A stretch of DNA of 64,000 nucleotides. Origin: Dichetophora obliterata. Lineage: Eukaryota; Arthropoda; Insecta; Diptera; Sciomyzidae. Positions 46,411-57,206 of the stretch are shown here, in pieces. Position 1 is the first letter of the stretch. The number at the start of each line of letters is the position of its first letter. The notes below the pieces were generated by a model. That model was not told where the DNA came from. It searched no databases and saw only the letters and a program-made list of their open reading frames with translations. Position numbers and translations under genes: made by a program. Where the stretch lies: positions 26,740,363 through 26,804,362 of the forward strand of contig OY986437.1 of NCBI GenBank assembly GCA_963920525.1, written 5' to 3'.

Positions 46411-48323
46411 CTAGCTGAAACCCGGCGCGTTGCTGCCACTCTCCTCTGTCAAACGCCCATAAAATGTTATCAGTTAAACAGCATGTCTAAATTGAGGTCA
46501 AATACTGAATTCCGAGACTGTGCGGCCTATATCCACAAAGCTATTCGATATAACAATTTTGGGTTGCATAGGAAGTGCCACGCCCTCTTGATCACCCCTC
46601 ATAGAATGTAATGAGTTAAACTGCATGTGTACATGGAGGTCGAATACTGAATACCAAAACTGTGCGACATATAACTCCAAAACTATTCGATAACACAAAT
46701 TTGGGTTGTATGGGAGGTGCCACTCCCCTTTTCCCTACGCTCATCAAATTTTACCAATGAAACTGCATGTGTAAATTGAGGTCGAATACTGAATTCCGAG
46801 GCTGAGTTACCTATAACTCCAAAGCTATTCGATATCGCAAATTTGGGTTAAGTTGGAGGTATCACGCCTCCCCGACAAACTCTTAAAAATTTTATCAGTA
46901 AATCTGCTTGCGTAAATTTTGGTCAAATACTGAATTCCGACGCTGCGCGACCTTGAATTCCAAAGCTTTTCGATATCACAAATCTTTGTTGTATGGGAGG
47001 TGCCACTCCCCCTTGATCAACGCTCATAAAATGTAATCAATGAATCTACATGTGTACAATGAGGTCCAATACTGAATTCAAAAACTTTGCCCAACGCCCA
47101 TAAAATGTAAGAAATGAAAGTGCATGTATAAATTTAGGTCGAATACTGAATTCTTACGCTGTCAACCTATAACTTCAAAGCAATTCGATATCGCAAATTA
47201 GGGTTGTAAGGAGATGTCAGGCCTCCCTGTCCAACGACCATAAAATAAAATCATTGAAACTGCATGTGTAAATTGAGGTCAAAAACTGAATTCCAAAGCT
47301 GAATTTCTATAACTTCAAAGCTATTCGATATCACCAATTTGGGTTGTATAAAAGGTGTCCCCTCCCCCTTGTCCAACTCCCATAAAATCACTGAAACGGT
47401 ACGTCTAAATTGTGGTCAAATACCGAATTTCTAAGCTGTGCAACCCATAACTCTAAAGCTATTCGATAACACAAATTGTTTTTATATGTATGAGAGGTAA
47501 AAGAAGTGTGACATTTCTTCTTAAACCATCTCGTACTCGAAGCAAAGCCACTTACAAAATTTGAGCTCAATCGGACCAATAGTTTCGAAGTATTGTGATA
47601 TTTGCAAAAGTAGGCGTAGATGAAGTGTGACAATTCCCGTTTTTATTAAAGAGTAATGACAGTCATCATTAGAACTTTAGAATTAGAAACCAATTTTTAG
47701 TATAGTTGCTGACAGTAACCGTACAAACTAAGCAAACATTTTTGCTCAATCGACCCAGTAGTCAATTTTAATGATTTCTCAAAAAGTGGGTGTGGCTATA
47801 TAGCGATGACGCCTTTTTTTAGTACAGTTGCCGAAAGTAGCCACACAAACTTAGGTATCACATGTTAGTCTCATACGGCCAAAACTGCTTGAAATATAGC
47901 ATTTTCACTGATTTGTGGGCGCAAAAAGGGGCCCACAGTTTCGGGCCCCTTTCGTACAGTTACTGTCAGTAACTACACAAACCAAAGTACCAAATTTAAG
48001 TCTTATACGACCAAAACCGTCCGAAATAAAGCATTTTCATTTCTTTTTGGGCGGTAAAAGGGGGCGTGGAAACCCATTTTAAGTACAGTTATCGACACTA
48101 ATCGTACATACTAAATTACAAAATTTTAGCCTTATACGACCCAAAATGACTGAAATACAACATTTTTATTGATTTGGGGGCGGTAAAAGGAGGTGTGGCA
48201 CATTTTTCCCCCTCAACCATCTCGTACCTGAAACAAATCGGCTGCCAAAATTTCAGGTCAATCGGTTTAGTAGTTTTGGGGTCTATAGACATCACACATC
48301 GTTTTGCTTTTTATATACATAGA
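46411..48323 (-). mobile_element. Helitron with internal ~145-bp tandem repeats, second copy
   Basis: The 3' end, CTAG preceded by GCAACGCGCCGGGTTTCAGC on the minus strand, is at 46411. The 5' end, TCTATGTATATAAAAAGC, is at 48323 and is followed by ACCCCAAAACTACTAAACCG. The left 500 bp is nearly identical to the left end of the 34622 copy. Eight or so GGGAGGTGxCAC... units are followed by GGGCGxxAAAAGGGGG-type repeats with CAGTTACxGACAGTAACC words. No helicase gene. It sits inside the hAT element. Confidence 0.8.
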
Positions 48324-48793
48324 TATTGATTTGTGGGCGGTAAAAGTGGGCGTGAAAACATTTGTACATAGTGACCGCCTCTTGGAGCACCTATACAGCA
48401 AGTTTCACTGCAAAAGTGTGTAGAACTCGGGAATTGCCATGATTTCGAAAAAGTGGGCGTATTTATATTATGACCACGCCCATTTTTTGTACAGTTACCG
48501 ACAGTAACCATCTGAACAAAATTACCAAATCTTAGTTTTTTACGATTGAAACCGTCTGATATATATCCTTTTTTGATTTGTGATCGATAGCGCAAATTTG
48601 GCTTGTATGGGAGGTACCACGCCCCCTTCTCCAATCGTTACCAAGCCTCACAGGAACACTCTCAAGATGTGGCTTTAGTTTCCCTGAAAATTTCATAAAG
48701 ATCGGTTTTGCGGTTTTGGAGTCTATACGTGATATAGCCACATACCCACATACCCACATACATACATCCATTTTTATATACAATATATATAGA
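48324..48793 (-). mobile_element. Helitron 5'-end fragment
   Basis: On the minus strand, TCTATATATATTGTATATAA starts at 48793, followed by a GTATGTGG repeat and GACTCCAAAACCGCAAAACC, a second Helitron 5' terminus. It abuts the 5' end of the neighbouring Helitron and lacks its own 3' end. It is either a truncated earlier insertion or an upstream start captured into a longer chimera. Confidence 0.65.
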
Positions 48794-48828
48794 TAGTACA
48801 ACATAAACGAAACAAAAATAAAACCTTT

Positions 48829-49152
48829 TTACTCTAAATTACTATTTGCCTTCATAAGCACTAATTTTTCAAAAGAAAAATCATACAATGATTGCCGTCT
48901 TGGAGTGTTTGCTATGCCAGCGAAAGAAAATAATCTTTCAACTGGCGCTGAGGACATTAAAGGCATATTGAATGAAAGAAATGGTGCCTTCAACAAGCCA
49001 TACTTTGGCCAAACCATTTTATCACTTGAATTGTCATTCAAGTAGCAGAAGAGTTGGTGTGTCAATTGAGATCGCTGATCGGGCTTATCGGTGTCCTGTG
49101 AAGACCCAGTTGTGCCAATTTCATCATCTGCAAAATTTGTTTGCTGTTTCAA
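48829..49152 (-). pseudogene. hAT transposase, C-terminal dimerisation domain
   Basis: An intact 107-codon frame ends at its natural stop (48829). It contains DKMVWPKYGLLKAPFLSF, then PLMSSAPVERLFSFAGIANT and PRRQSLYDFSFEKLVLMKAN. SSAPVERxFSxAGxxxxxRRxxLxxxxxExLxxLKxN is the hAT C-terminal dimerisation motif (Pfam Dimer_Tnp_hAT). The catalytic RNase-H part and the N-terminal zinc finger are gone. It lies inside the 46031-49490 hAT element, near its right end, in the orientation expected after internal deletion. Alternatively it is a fragment kept by chance; no host function is implied. Confidence 0.85.
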
Positions 49153-49986
49153 ACAGGTAATTAGCGAGGTAATGAGCAGGAGATAAAAGCTTATATCTCA
49201 TTTTATGCGAAAACACTAACAACAAAAAAGCATAAGACTGAAATTCTTAAAATAATCAAAACAAGAATCTAAAATATTCTTGATAAGTAATCGGATTATT
49301 TTTTGATTACTTTTGAATCTTTTTGATTATTTTGCGTAATCTCAAGTAACCGTTATTATTTTTTGATTATTTGTAATCGTAATCAATTACTAATCATAAA
49401 CTTCTCCCTTAAGGAATATATAATCATTACAATTCTTTTTAAAAAGTAATCTAATTGATTACTAATCGTAATCGCAATTTAACAGCTATGTTTGCAAGGT
49501 AGTATTCGATGTGTTCTTGATGGTCACAGGAAAAATTCTGCTTAAAATACAGTTTAAATTAAAAATAGAAATAAAAAATTGCTTCTAGAGAAAAAACTTT
49601 GTTTTATTTTTTCCTTTTTAAAATTTTTGAAATAAAAAAAATAGAATTTTGGCTAAATTTAAAAAAAAAACTATTAAAAAGGACAAATTTTACAAATTGA
49701 AATAGACATTTACTTATACCATGGACACTATTGGCCGCAGTTTTTTTTAATTCATAACCCTGAACCTTTATCCGCCTTTTTGAAAAAATTCCATTTTGAA
49801 TATAGAGGCACGTAGTCGGCATAATTATTTTGACGAAAAGAAAATGCAAAATTTTGAGTTTTTAAAATATTTTAAGAGAACCCGAATTAATATATTTTTA
49901 TTTGCTTTCAATCTTACCAAAAATGTATAAATTATTAAAAAGTAACTTATGAGAATAACATAAAAAAAAACTTAATTTCAAAGAAG

Positions 49987-51198
49987 GCATAATGATTTTG
50001 ACAGCTCAATTTTATGCAAAACTAAGCTTAAAGGTAAGAAAAATTATGACAAAAACTTAATAATTTAATAAAAGATATATCCGCCATTAGCTTCTATTAC
50101 TTTTTGAATGCGTTTAGGTACCGCTTCCACAAGATTTTTAAAAAATATTTTTGAAAAATATTATTTCAGAAATAGTCTTACTCCAAGTCCGAAGTCAAGC
50201 AAACGCTTCGCTTTCCTTTATATAGGCCCACAAATTTTCTATAACGTTTAAATCAGGGCTTTGTGGTGGCCAGTTTAAAACATCTACGCTACAAAAAGTT
50301 CTTTATGAACTTGCTCTTGTGACATGGTGCATTATCTTGTGGTAAATAAATGACTCACCAATAAGTTTTTCACCAGATGGAAATGCATGATCATTTAAGA
50401 CATTCAAATATTTGTATTGGTCCATCATTCCATCAATTTGAACCAAATCATCGTGGCCACTAGAGGAAATGCATCCCCAGAATGTTACCGATCCGCCGCC
50501 ACGACGATTTGCTTGTTCTTACAAGTTACTTCTTCTCGACTGGAGTTACTTCTTTTCGCGTTATCTTTGGAATTCGGACAAATTTTTTTTTTTAGGGTGG
50601 GCCGTGATACTCAGGCGTACTTTCATCAGTCGTCAAAACACGGTTCCAAAAGCTCATAGTCTTGCAGAGAAAATATTTGGCAAATTTGAGTTGTTTGATT
50701 TTATTTGCAGGCGTTATATACGGTATTTTCCTAACGGAATAAGTACCGAATTGAAATTCTTTTCAACGTCTGCAAATTATGCGTTCGCTTACTAGATTTT
50801 GACAAAAAAATTTCATCTCTAATTTATAACTTTTTGGAGTTAAGTCAGGGTTCTTTGAGAACTCCCGTACAATAAGCTGGTCTTCTTTACGTGTTGTTTT
50901 ACGTTTTCTGCCAGAACGTGGCAAATTTTTCACTGAATTTCTTTCTTTGTGCTTATTTATTTGATAGTGAACGGTTTTCTTTGACAAATGTAACTCGGAG
51001 CATATTTCTTTGACAGAAATATCTCAATTATGGTATTCTACGATTGCACATCTCAGTTCCAACTTTTTTCTCATTTTTTTTATAAAAGAATAACTAAAAT
51101 AAACAAATACAATTGACTAAAGTGGAATAATTATTAAATACTTTGATATTAATTACCAAATCGTAACTTACATAGAAGTCAAAATACTTTTGCTGCCA
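49987..51198 (-). mobile_element. Tc1-like transposon, degraded
   Basis: The left end GGCATAATGATTTTGACAGC (about 49987) and right end, read back from 51198 as GGCAGCAAAAGTATTTTGAC, are diverged inverted repeats around a transposase on the minus strand. The 1.2-kb size fits Tc1/Tc3-type elements. A target TA could not be confirmed at either side, so the borders are approximate. Confidence 0.65.
50085..51074 (-). pseudogene. Tc1/Tc3-type DDE transposase, frameshifted
   Basis: The start ATG is at 51074 (MRKKLELRCAIVEYHN, stop, DISVKEICSELHLSKKTVHY), giving a helix-turn-helix. A second DNA-binding part follows: RSGRKRKTTRKEDQLIVREF and NPDLTPK. Catalytic pieces, in shifted frames, are LTTDES (first Asp), WGCISSSGHDDLV, QDNAPCHKSKF (second Asp) and WPPQSPDLNVIENLWAYIKE (third acidic residue, Glu). 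D,D34E spacing places it in Tc1 rather than mariner. At least three frameshifts and several stops make it inactive. The catalytic residues themselves survive. Confidence 0.9.
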
Positions 51199-51447
51199 AG
51201 AAATTTTTTCTTTTTGTAATAAACGACTTACTACCTCGAAAAGCGTAAATGACTTCGTATATTCAGATTTAAATTCCTCACACCATGTTTTTACAATAAT
51301 TTATCACAATAAGAGAGAATTGGCACATTTGATGCCAATTTTAGTCAAAATATTTATGCCGAACACTGTGTATTATAATGAGTAAATTGTTTGGAACTAC
51401 TTCAAGGGAGGTACCCCTAAAAACTAATCGTTTTGAACCATTTAAAG

Positions 51448-52703
51448 CAGTGTCGGGCAGCTTTGCACACCTATACTTTCTCATCTTGAGTATGTATTAA
51501 TGAGCGCTTTAAAGCTCACACTGAAAACAAAATAGTGCTAAAGCGCTTTTTGCAAAAATTTTACTAGGCATTATGGAATATTTTTTTGCTCGGCCTTATT
51601 GCGAAATTAAATTAATAAGTAGTGGACGGAATGTCAAAAGGAAACATACAGACAGACGGATACTGTGAGATACAGATAAGCAGACGGAAATGTAAAAAGG
51701 CCTGGGCCTTACTCTGTAATGCTATTAGAAAATTAAATGCGATTCGAAAACAAAATCACACTATGAATTTATATGGTTTTTTGACAAATTTCTAATTGGT
51801 TCAAATTCAATGCAGACAAAAACAGCATTTTAGAGGATAGGTAGAAGTTACTGCCATTAAGTAGTCTTAATTCATGAATTTACATGGTGTGATTTTGCTT
51901 TCGAATCGCATTTGCTTTTCGAATCGCATTACAGAGTAAGGCCCCTGCTAATAGTAAAAACAAATATGTTTTTTGTGTGCTTATGCTGCTTATTGTGATT
52001 TGCCAAGGCAATTGACAGCGTAAGATGCTTTCATTATACGTATGTATTTGGAACTGGTAACTATATGATATGACATGTGGACATGCCGCTTTTCAATAAT
52101 TAATTAATTTCTCCATTACATGCCCCACAATTACTTTATATTGGCCATGCAAATTATCGTAATGCCTTGTTATGCATAATTTTTTAATTTTACCTCTTTG
52201 TTGCCGCGCCATGCCGTTTTTTTTAAATAATAAAATAATTTTTCATGCATACTTCCAAAAATTTTGCATACATACAATTTTATACAGTGTAATCTTACGT
52301 TATATCAGTGTCGATGCGCAATAACAGCTTAAGTCTTATTTCAAAGTTTCCAGAAATCTTGCTTCAAAGTTTTCAATCGCCATATAAGTTATATGAAAGG
52401 TTCTTTTGTGTTTGCGTCATATCTTTAGCTAAGGTCATGCTAGAAGTTCTAGATTTTTTGTGTTCATATTGATATATACGTTGGACACAACTATATCAAT
52501 AACTCAGTTCTGTCTTAAATCGACTTTAGCTATTATTGCTTATCGACACTGATATAATATAATATATTCAAGGAACACGCAAGAGCAGATCTTATCTGCT
52601 TGACATTCACTTGAACACTGAAGCTTTGATCGTTCTGTAGGTGAGATAAATACATATTTACTGCACAAACACAATCTCAAGTGTGCAAAGCTGCCCGACA
52701 CTG
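51448..52703. mobile_element. 1.26-kb hAT element, perfect 8-bp duplication
   Basis: Inverted repeats CAGTGTCGGGCAGCTTTGCA (over 22 bp, perfect) start at 51448 and end at 52703. ATTTAAAG flanks both sides (51440-51447 and 52704-52711). No transposase remains. The interior has AAAGCGCT words, a GACAGACGGATA patch and a nested MITE at 51705-51943. Confidence 0.85.
51705..51943. mobile_element. 239-bp MITE nested in the hAT element
   Basis: GGCCTTACTCTGTAATGC at 51705 is repeated exactly in reverse complement, ending at 51943, with more inverted homology inside (CGATTCGAAAxCAAAATCAC). CCTG occurs on both sides (51701-51704 and 51944-51947), a possible 4-bp duplication. No coding sequence. Confidence 0.75.
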
Positions 52704-52771
52704 ATTTAAAGCATACATCTGTTACTTTATATTTTAAACATTTTGCACTAATCATATTAATATCGCTCAAT

Positions 52772-52990
52772 TTTTGTATCTACCTCCCAAACAAAATTAT
52801 GTAAAAATTTAACATAGGCCCAAGGGAATCAAATATATTTCAACTTTTTTAAGTATACGTCTATAACCTTATATTATAGGGCTTTTGACTAAATTTTATT
52901 AAGATCGGTCAACTTTTGTGTCTACCTCCCATACAAAATTATGTAAAAATTTAATATAGGTCCAAGGGAGGTAACCCTAAGGACTAACCG
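52772..52990. repeat. Two tandem units of ~140 bp with 'CTACCTCCCAxACAAAATTA'
   Basis: Copies begin at 52772 and 52912 (GTCTACCTCCCATACAAAAT...TAGGTCCAAGGGA). A partial third match, GGGAGGTACCCCTAAAAACT, lies just left of the hAT element at 51409, so the hAT element interrupted this array. Confidence 0.5.
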
Positions 52991-53054
52991 ATCTAATACC
53001 GAATTAATACCTATTTTTGGTATTTTTCTTAGCTAGCTTAAATAAACTTAGTAT

Positions 53055-53146
53055 ACAAAATTTCACTATCGTAGAAGCACTCCTATTGATTTCCAAATTT
53101 GTGTGAGCGCAAAGCACTGTGCGCCGGCCCACAAACCGCACCAAAT
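53055..53146 (-). pseudogene. mariner-like transposase, part 2 (after the MITE)
   Basis: On the minus strand the sequence resumes with WCGLWAGAQCF directly beyond the MITE. This is the WCGLWAGG motif that follows MHPxKxTV in the same insect transposase family. The remaining catalytic part is absent and the similarity fades after about 20 codons. Confidence 0.7.
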
Positions 53147-53149
53147 AGT

Positions 53150-53567
53150 AGGGGTATTCACGGGTTGTTGCGAATTGCAAGAGTGTGAAAATGCAAGATA
53201 TTTTGCGCACTAACGCGTGAACATCAATATGCAACTTAATTATGCAATAAAAATTCAATGTCAAATGGACAGTAAATATATTGCCACCTCATTTCAAAAC
53301 CACAAAAAGTTGTTAGAGTCAACGTACAAACTTAAGCTTTTTAAAGTTTTACCCAGGTGGCAACTATGTTTGAGAACAACCAAAACATGAATCAGCTCTT
53401 TAGCATCACTGCTTGTGCGTTCTCGCAACAGGTTTGGGCAGTGCGTTATTCAAGACGAGTTGCAAAATTGCTTGTAATGTGTTTGTTGTTGGAGTGATGC
53501 GAAAGTTCGCAATCTTGCATTTTCGCATTGTCGCAACTGCGTTTCGCATCAACCCGTGAATACCCCT
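53150..53567. mobile_element. 418-bp MITE, AGT target duplication
   Basis: AGGGGTATTCACGGGTTG at 53150 and its complement ending at 53567, with homology continuing inward (GTGCGAA.., AAAATGCAAGAT). AGT lies on both sides (53147-53149 and 53568-53570). Removing it with one AGT makes the transposase frame on the minus strand read PKKCTIWCGLWAG, which is a direct proof of the insertion. The superfamily is uncertain. Confidence 0.85.
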
Positions 53568-53770
53568 AGTGCATTTTTTAGGGTGCATTGGCAGTTCTTG
53601 AACTGCTTCTGGCTGCTCTTCAGACCAAATTCGGCAATTCTGTTTGTTGACGTTCCCATTGAGCCAAAAATGAGCGTCGTCGCTGAAAACAATTTTTCAA
53701 TAAAAAACTCTTTTGTTTTACTGTCAGAATTGCCCGCCATTTTTCGCATAATTACCTCATAGTTTTGCAG
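53568..53770 (-). pseudogene. mariner-like transposase, part 1 (before the MITE)
   Basis: The minus strand is open through IVFSDDAHFWLNGNVNKQNC, then RIWSEEQPEAVQELPMHPKK and CT, right up to the MITE. FSDxAHFWLNGxVNKQNCRIW is the conserved block around the first catalytic Asp of the widespread insect transposase type also seen at 45276-45704. Upstream of it only RRKMAGNSD.. type scraps remain. The 66-codon minus-strand frame that starts here with MRKMAG is mostly out of phase with it. Confidence 0.85.
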
Positions 53771-54718
53771 CAGCAGAAAGAAAGTTTTTCTGACTTGACA
53801 ATGATGAAAAAAATTAGGAACAAGTTAGAGCATAGAGCAATTAATAATATAACTCTGGCTTAGGAATTGGCAAAAAATAATACCGATATTTACTGCGTTT
53901 GACCAGCTAAAGCCGATTTTAAAATTTATTACGAAAAACCCCTTTTTATTGTATCGGATTTTTATGCAAAATCATTTTTAAATCAAATCCTGTGTAAAGG
54001 TAGGATAACAACGTGAATTTTTTATTTTTAAAATATTGATAAAATATAAATAACTGATCGAAATGTGCTAAAATTCAGCATAAAATTCGCATAGTTTAGA
54101 TTTTTGGCAGTAATTTTTTATACATTTTGCATAAAAATCCGATGCCTAGTTATGTCCCTTTAAAAGTTTGTATAACTTTATTATGTTTTTCTAGTTAAAT
54201 GAATTAAAAGACTCCAATTTTAATTTATTGAAATAATTTCTGTTTTATATATAAGAATTTTAGCTTTTTAAATGAGATTAATAAGTATAAATTCTCGGGG
54301 TTATAATAAAATGTGTATTTTTTTATGATTGTTTAACAGATATTTTTAACATTATTCCGACAGGAGTATTAAAGCTTTATTTTGCTTTGGTAGTTTTAGT
54401 TTAATTTGGTAGATTGTTTAAATGAGATTGGTAGCTAAAATTTTATTTGAGTGGCAACCCTGATTATGAGTCACTCGTGAGGTGTAAAAAATTTACACTG
54501 AAAAAACAAAGCAAAAAAAATCACCCTTTACATATAATTCTTCTGTACGTGTGTTTGTAATTGGACTCCTTCTAAACGCCTAAGTCCTTAACACCAGAGG
54601 GCGCTGTAGTGCAAATCTTTTACAAAACTGAAAAAACTCCTTGAAAATTAGGACCAAAAAGTCCTAAGCCGTGTAGTAAAAATTCTTTACAAAGCCTCAA
54701 AAAATTCATAAGCCACTG
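53771..54718. other. AT-rich DNA with a Helitron-like 5' scrap
   Basis: No gene. Near 54534, TTTACATATAATTCTTCTG with TTGGACTCCTTCTAAACGCC and GGGCGCTGTAGTG resembles the 5' part of the small Helitron at 18592-19088, without clear ends. Confidence 0.4.
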
Positions 54719-57206
54719 CACAGTGGCGACATTTCTAAAAAGTGGTTGCGAAAATCAATTTTGATGTGGTGTGAATTCGCGAACCTAATGATGCAGTTTG
54801 ATAAACAATTGCTCTAAGCTCGCGAATGTAAAGTTTAAACAGATTTGGAGAAATGTTTCACTTTGTAGAGCTGGTGAAAATTTATAGTTTTTTCGAGTTT
54901 GTTTATTTTTTTTTTTTTTTTTTTGTAGTTCAAGATGAAGTTAAAATTTTTCTGCAAGTTATGAAAGAAAAGTTTTCTTTTTTTGCATATATGACATAAG
55001 CGGTCTTTGTGCTATCAACTAACACTAAAAATAACTGATTTTTTTAATGTAGGAGGTGACTGTACTTTTCGGAAACACTATTTTTACCCATTATTTCAAC
55101 TTGGAATTTAATTGGAATTGGAATTTAAAAAAAAAAGTTCTCAACAATTTAAGTTCCGACTACAAAAACTTAATTTTTTTAACAATTCTAAACACAATGC
55201 ACAAAATTTTATTGCGGGAAATGTGGGGAAAATTAGTTATAACTATTTTTATCAGGAAACGTGTGACTTTTTTCATGCTCTTGCAGTTGAAATTGCATTG
55301 CGCGTGTTCTGGCATTTTTGATGATATAGTTCATAGTAACTGAACGGATTGAAATATTTGGATTATTATTTTTATTGTAAACACACAAATAATATTGCAA
55401 TCAACATTGTAAACTTTTTTTTTATGCTTATGTTAATTTATAGGGTGCCACGAATATATTCCTGAAGTTCACATTTTTCATTAGGCAATAAGTAAAAATA
55501 TTCTAATAATGACTTACACAGAAGGTAACAAATAAAGTTAAAGGGGTTTACTTCTAGGCTTGTTTTTAATACGGGCTATGATTCCACAGGTAAAAAAAAT
55601 TTATAAACTCGAAACCGAAATAAGAATATTATGCTTTCTTCAACAGGTAGAAAAACTTAATGAATTCGATTACATAAGGAAGGTAGTTGAAAAAGTTATG
55701 TTTGAAGTAATAAATATGTTTTGCTTTCTTTTAACTTATTTCAAGGAAAATTAAAATTAATATATTAATTTCGATGGTATAAAGAGTAATATTCTACAAG
55801 TTTTTCCATCTGTTTTTTAAAAAGCTGAATACGGAGCGTTTCACTTTATTCTATAAAGAAACACCTGAAAAATGTATATTTCAAGTCATATCATATATGA
55901 AATATTCAAAAGTTCATCAACTGAATTAGATTTCGGAGCAGCATTACAAAAACTTCTCAACATCACTGATGAAAAATTCGAAAAACCTAAAATTCGGGGA
56001 AAAAAACTCATGCAGTATTTAATAGAGGAAAAGTTAAAAAGAATAGTTTACGAAGTTCAGATAATACATTCAATTGCAAATATAAAAACTAGCTACAGGA
56101 AAGTACAAATATCCACTATGAAGAAGTAGAAGACATATGCGACGAATTGCCAAGTACTTCAAAATCTGCAAGAGGAAGGCCAAGAAAATCATTAGATGAA
56201 AGTCCAACACTCACAAAAAAAAAAAGAAACTTATGAATGCTACAGAAGCGATTTCTACCGAACAACTGGCAACAGCATTAACAGTTAAATACAACAGAGA
56301 TAAAGAAAAAACAAGACGCGATGTAACAAAGGCTATATCAATCTGTTGCTAGTCCTATCCGATTGAAGAAAATTAAAGACAGTATTCCTACTCCACCGAA
56401 TGCATATTCCATAGAATATGCCGCTGAGGAAGCTTTGGCTTTATTGATGAACTTGGTACTTTCGAAGGAAAACTATAATCTACTTCGAAAGTCTTTGATG
56501 CGAAACAACGTGGATATACTTCCAGAATATAAGAACATCACAGCAGCGAAGAAAGCAACAGTTCCAGAAAATAGTCAAATAACGGAAATATAGGTTCTTA
56601 TATAAAACTGCATGTTATAATTCATTTTTTTTTAGAAACTTTTTTCTGATAAATAAAGTGATACTGAAAATTTCGTTTTTATAGATTTTTAGTCTTCAGA
56701 AAGCCTTCCTTAAAAAATTAATTCCTTAGCATCTTGTAGTTCTTTTTTGATATGTTAAAATTGAAAATTTGATATGTTAGAGCTATTTTATTTTTTAGTC
56801 TACAGATAGAAAAATAGTTCAGATACCTCAATTCGTTTAGAAAATCACAGTATTTGCATTTTCGGTGTTTTTAAAGGTTTGGGACTTTCTTTTTTTCAGT
56901 GTAGAAAAAAATTTTAATAAACTATGGATTTGTTCTTAGCAAACATAAATTAATCATAATTCATGTTTTAATAATTTCTTTTTAAAAAATACTCATATGA
57001 AGAACTTCTTATTCATAATTTGTAAATCTATTAGAAAGTCTAACTTTGACCATGAATACCATAGCGTCCCTATGGTCAATTCAAATAAAAGTGCAGGTAA
57101 AGCTGCATTATTTTTATGTCTATAGCAAAACAGAAATTTTAGAGACATCATAATTCGTTCCGAACTTATGATTTTGAAACGAGAAATGCCAGATGTCGCC
57201 ACTGTG
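54719..57206 (+). mobile_element. Transib-like transposon with RSS-like ends
   Basis: Termini CACAGTGGCGACAT at 54719 and its exact complement ending at 57206. The preceding and following pentamers are CACTG (54714-54718) and CACAG (57207-57211), 4 of 5 identical; Transib makes 5-bp duplications. CACAGTG is the V(D)J recombination signal heptamer. At each end an AAAATCA block lies about 23-24 nt further in. The 2.5-kb interior encodes the N-terminal part of a RAG1-core-like protein (55560-56593) but no catalytic DDE domain, so it is an internally deleted copy. Confidence 0.75.
55560..56593 (+). pseudogene. Transib transposase, N-terminal part (RAG1-core-like)
   Basis: Pieces in order on the plus strand: MIPQVKKIYK..., a possible 57-bp intron (GTAAAA at 55590 to TTCAACAG at 55646), ELDFGAALQKLLNITDEKFE (from 55928), then YEEVEDICDELPSTSKSARG and RPRKSLDESPTLTKKKR (around 56120-56235), then after shifts VASPIRLKKIKDSIPTPP, EEALALLMNLVLSKENYNLL, RKSLMRNNVDILPEYKNIT and AAKKATVPENSQITEI, ending at 56593. 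A basic GRPRK motif followed by an 'EEALALxxxxxLSKxxYxxLRxxxxxxxxxxxPxYxxxxxAKxxxxP' block is what I know from Transib transposases, matching the RAG1 GGRPR nonamer-binding and dimerisation/DNA-binding region. At least two frameshifts and stops; the catalytic half is missing. Confidence 0.7.

Larger units (their letters stand above)
46031..49490 (-). mobile_element. hAT transposon interrupted by Helitrons
   Basis: Termini CATAGCTGTTAA at 46031 and its complement ending at 49490. The flanking octamers are TTTTCAAG (46023-46030) and TTTGCAAG (49491-49498), 7 of 8 identical, the size expected for hAT. Subterminal zones (46045-46275 and 49275-49480) are packed with GTAATC and AATCAAAAAGTAATC words. 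It retains the C-terminal end of a transposase (48829-49152). Helitron DNA occupies 46411-48793. Without it the element is about 1.08 kb, a deletion derivative. Confidence 0.8.
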
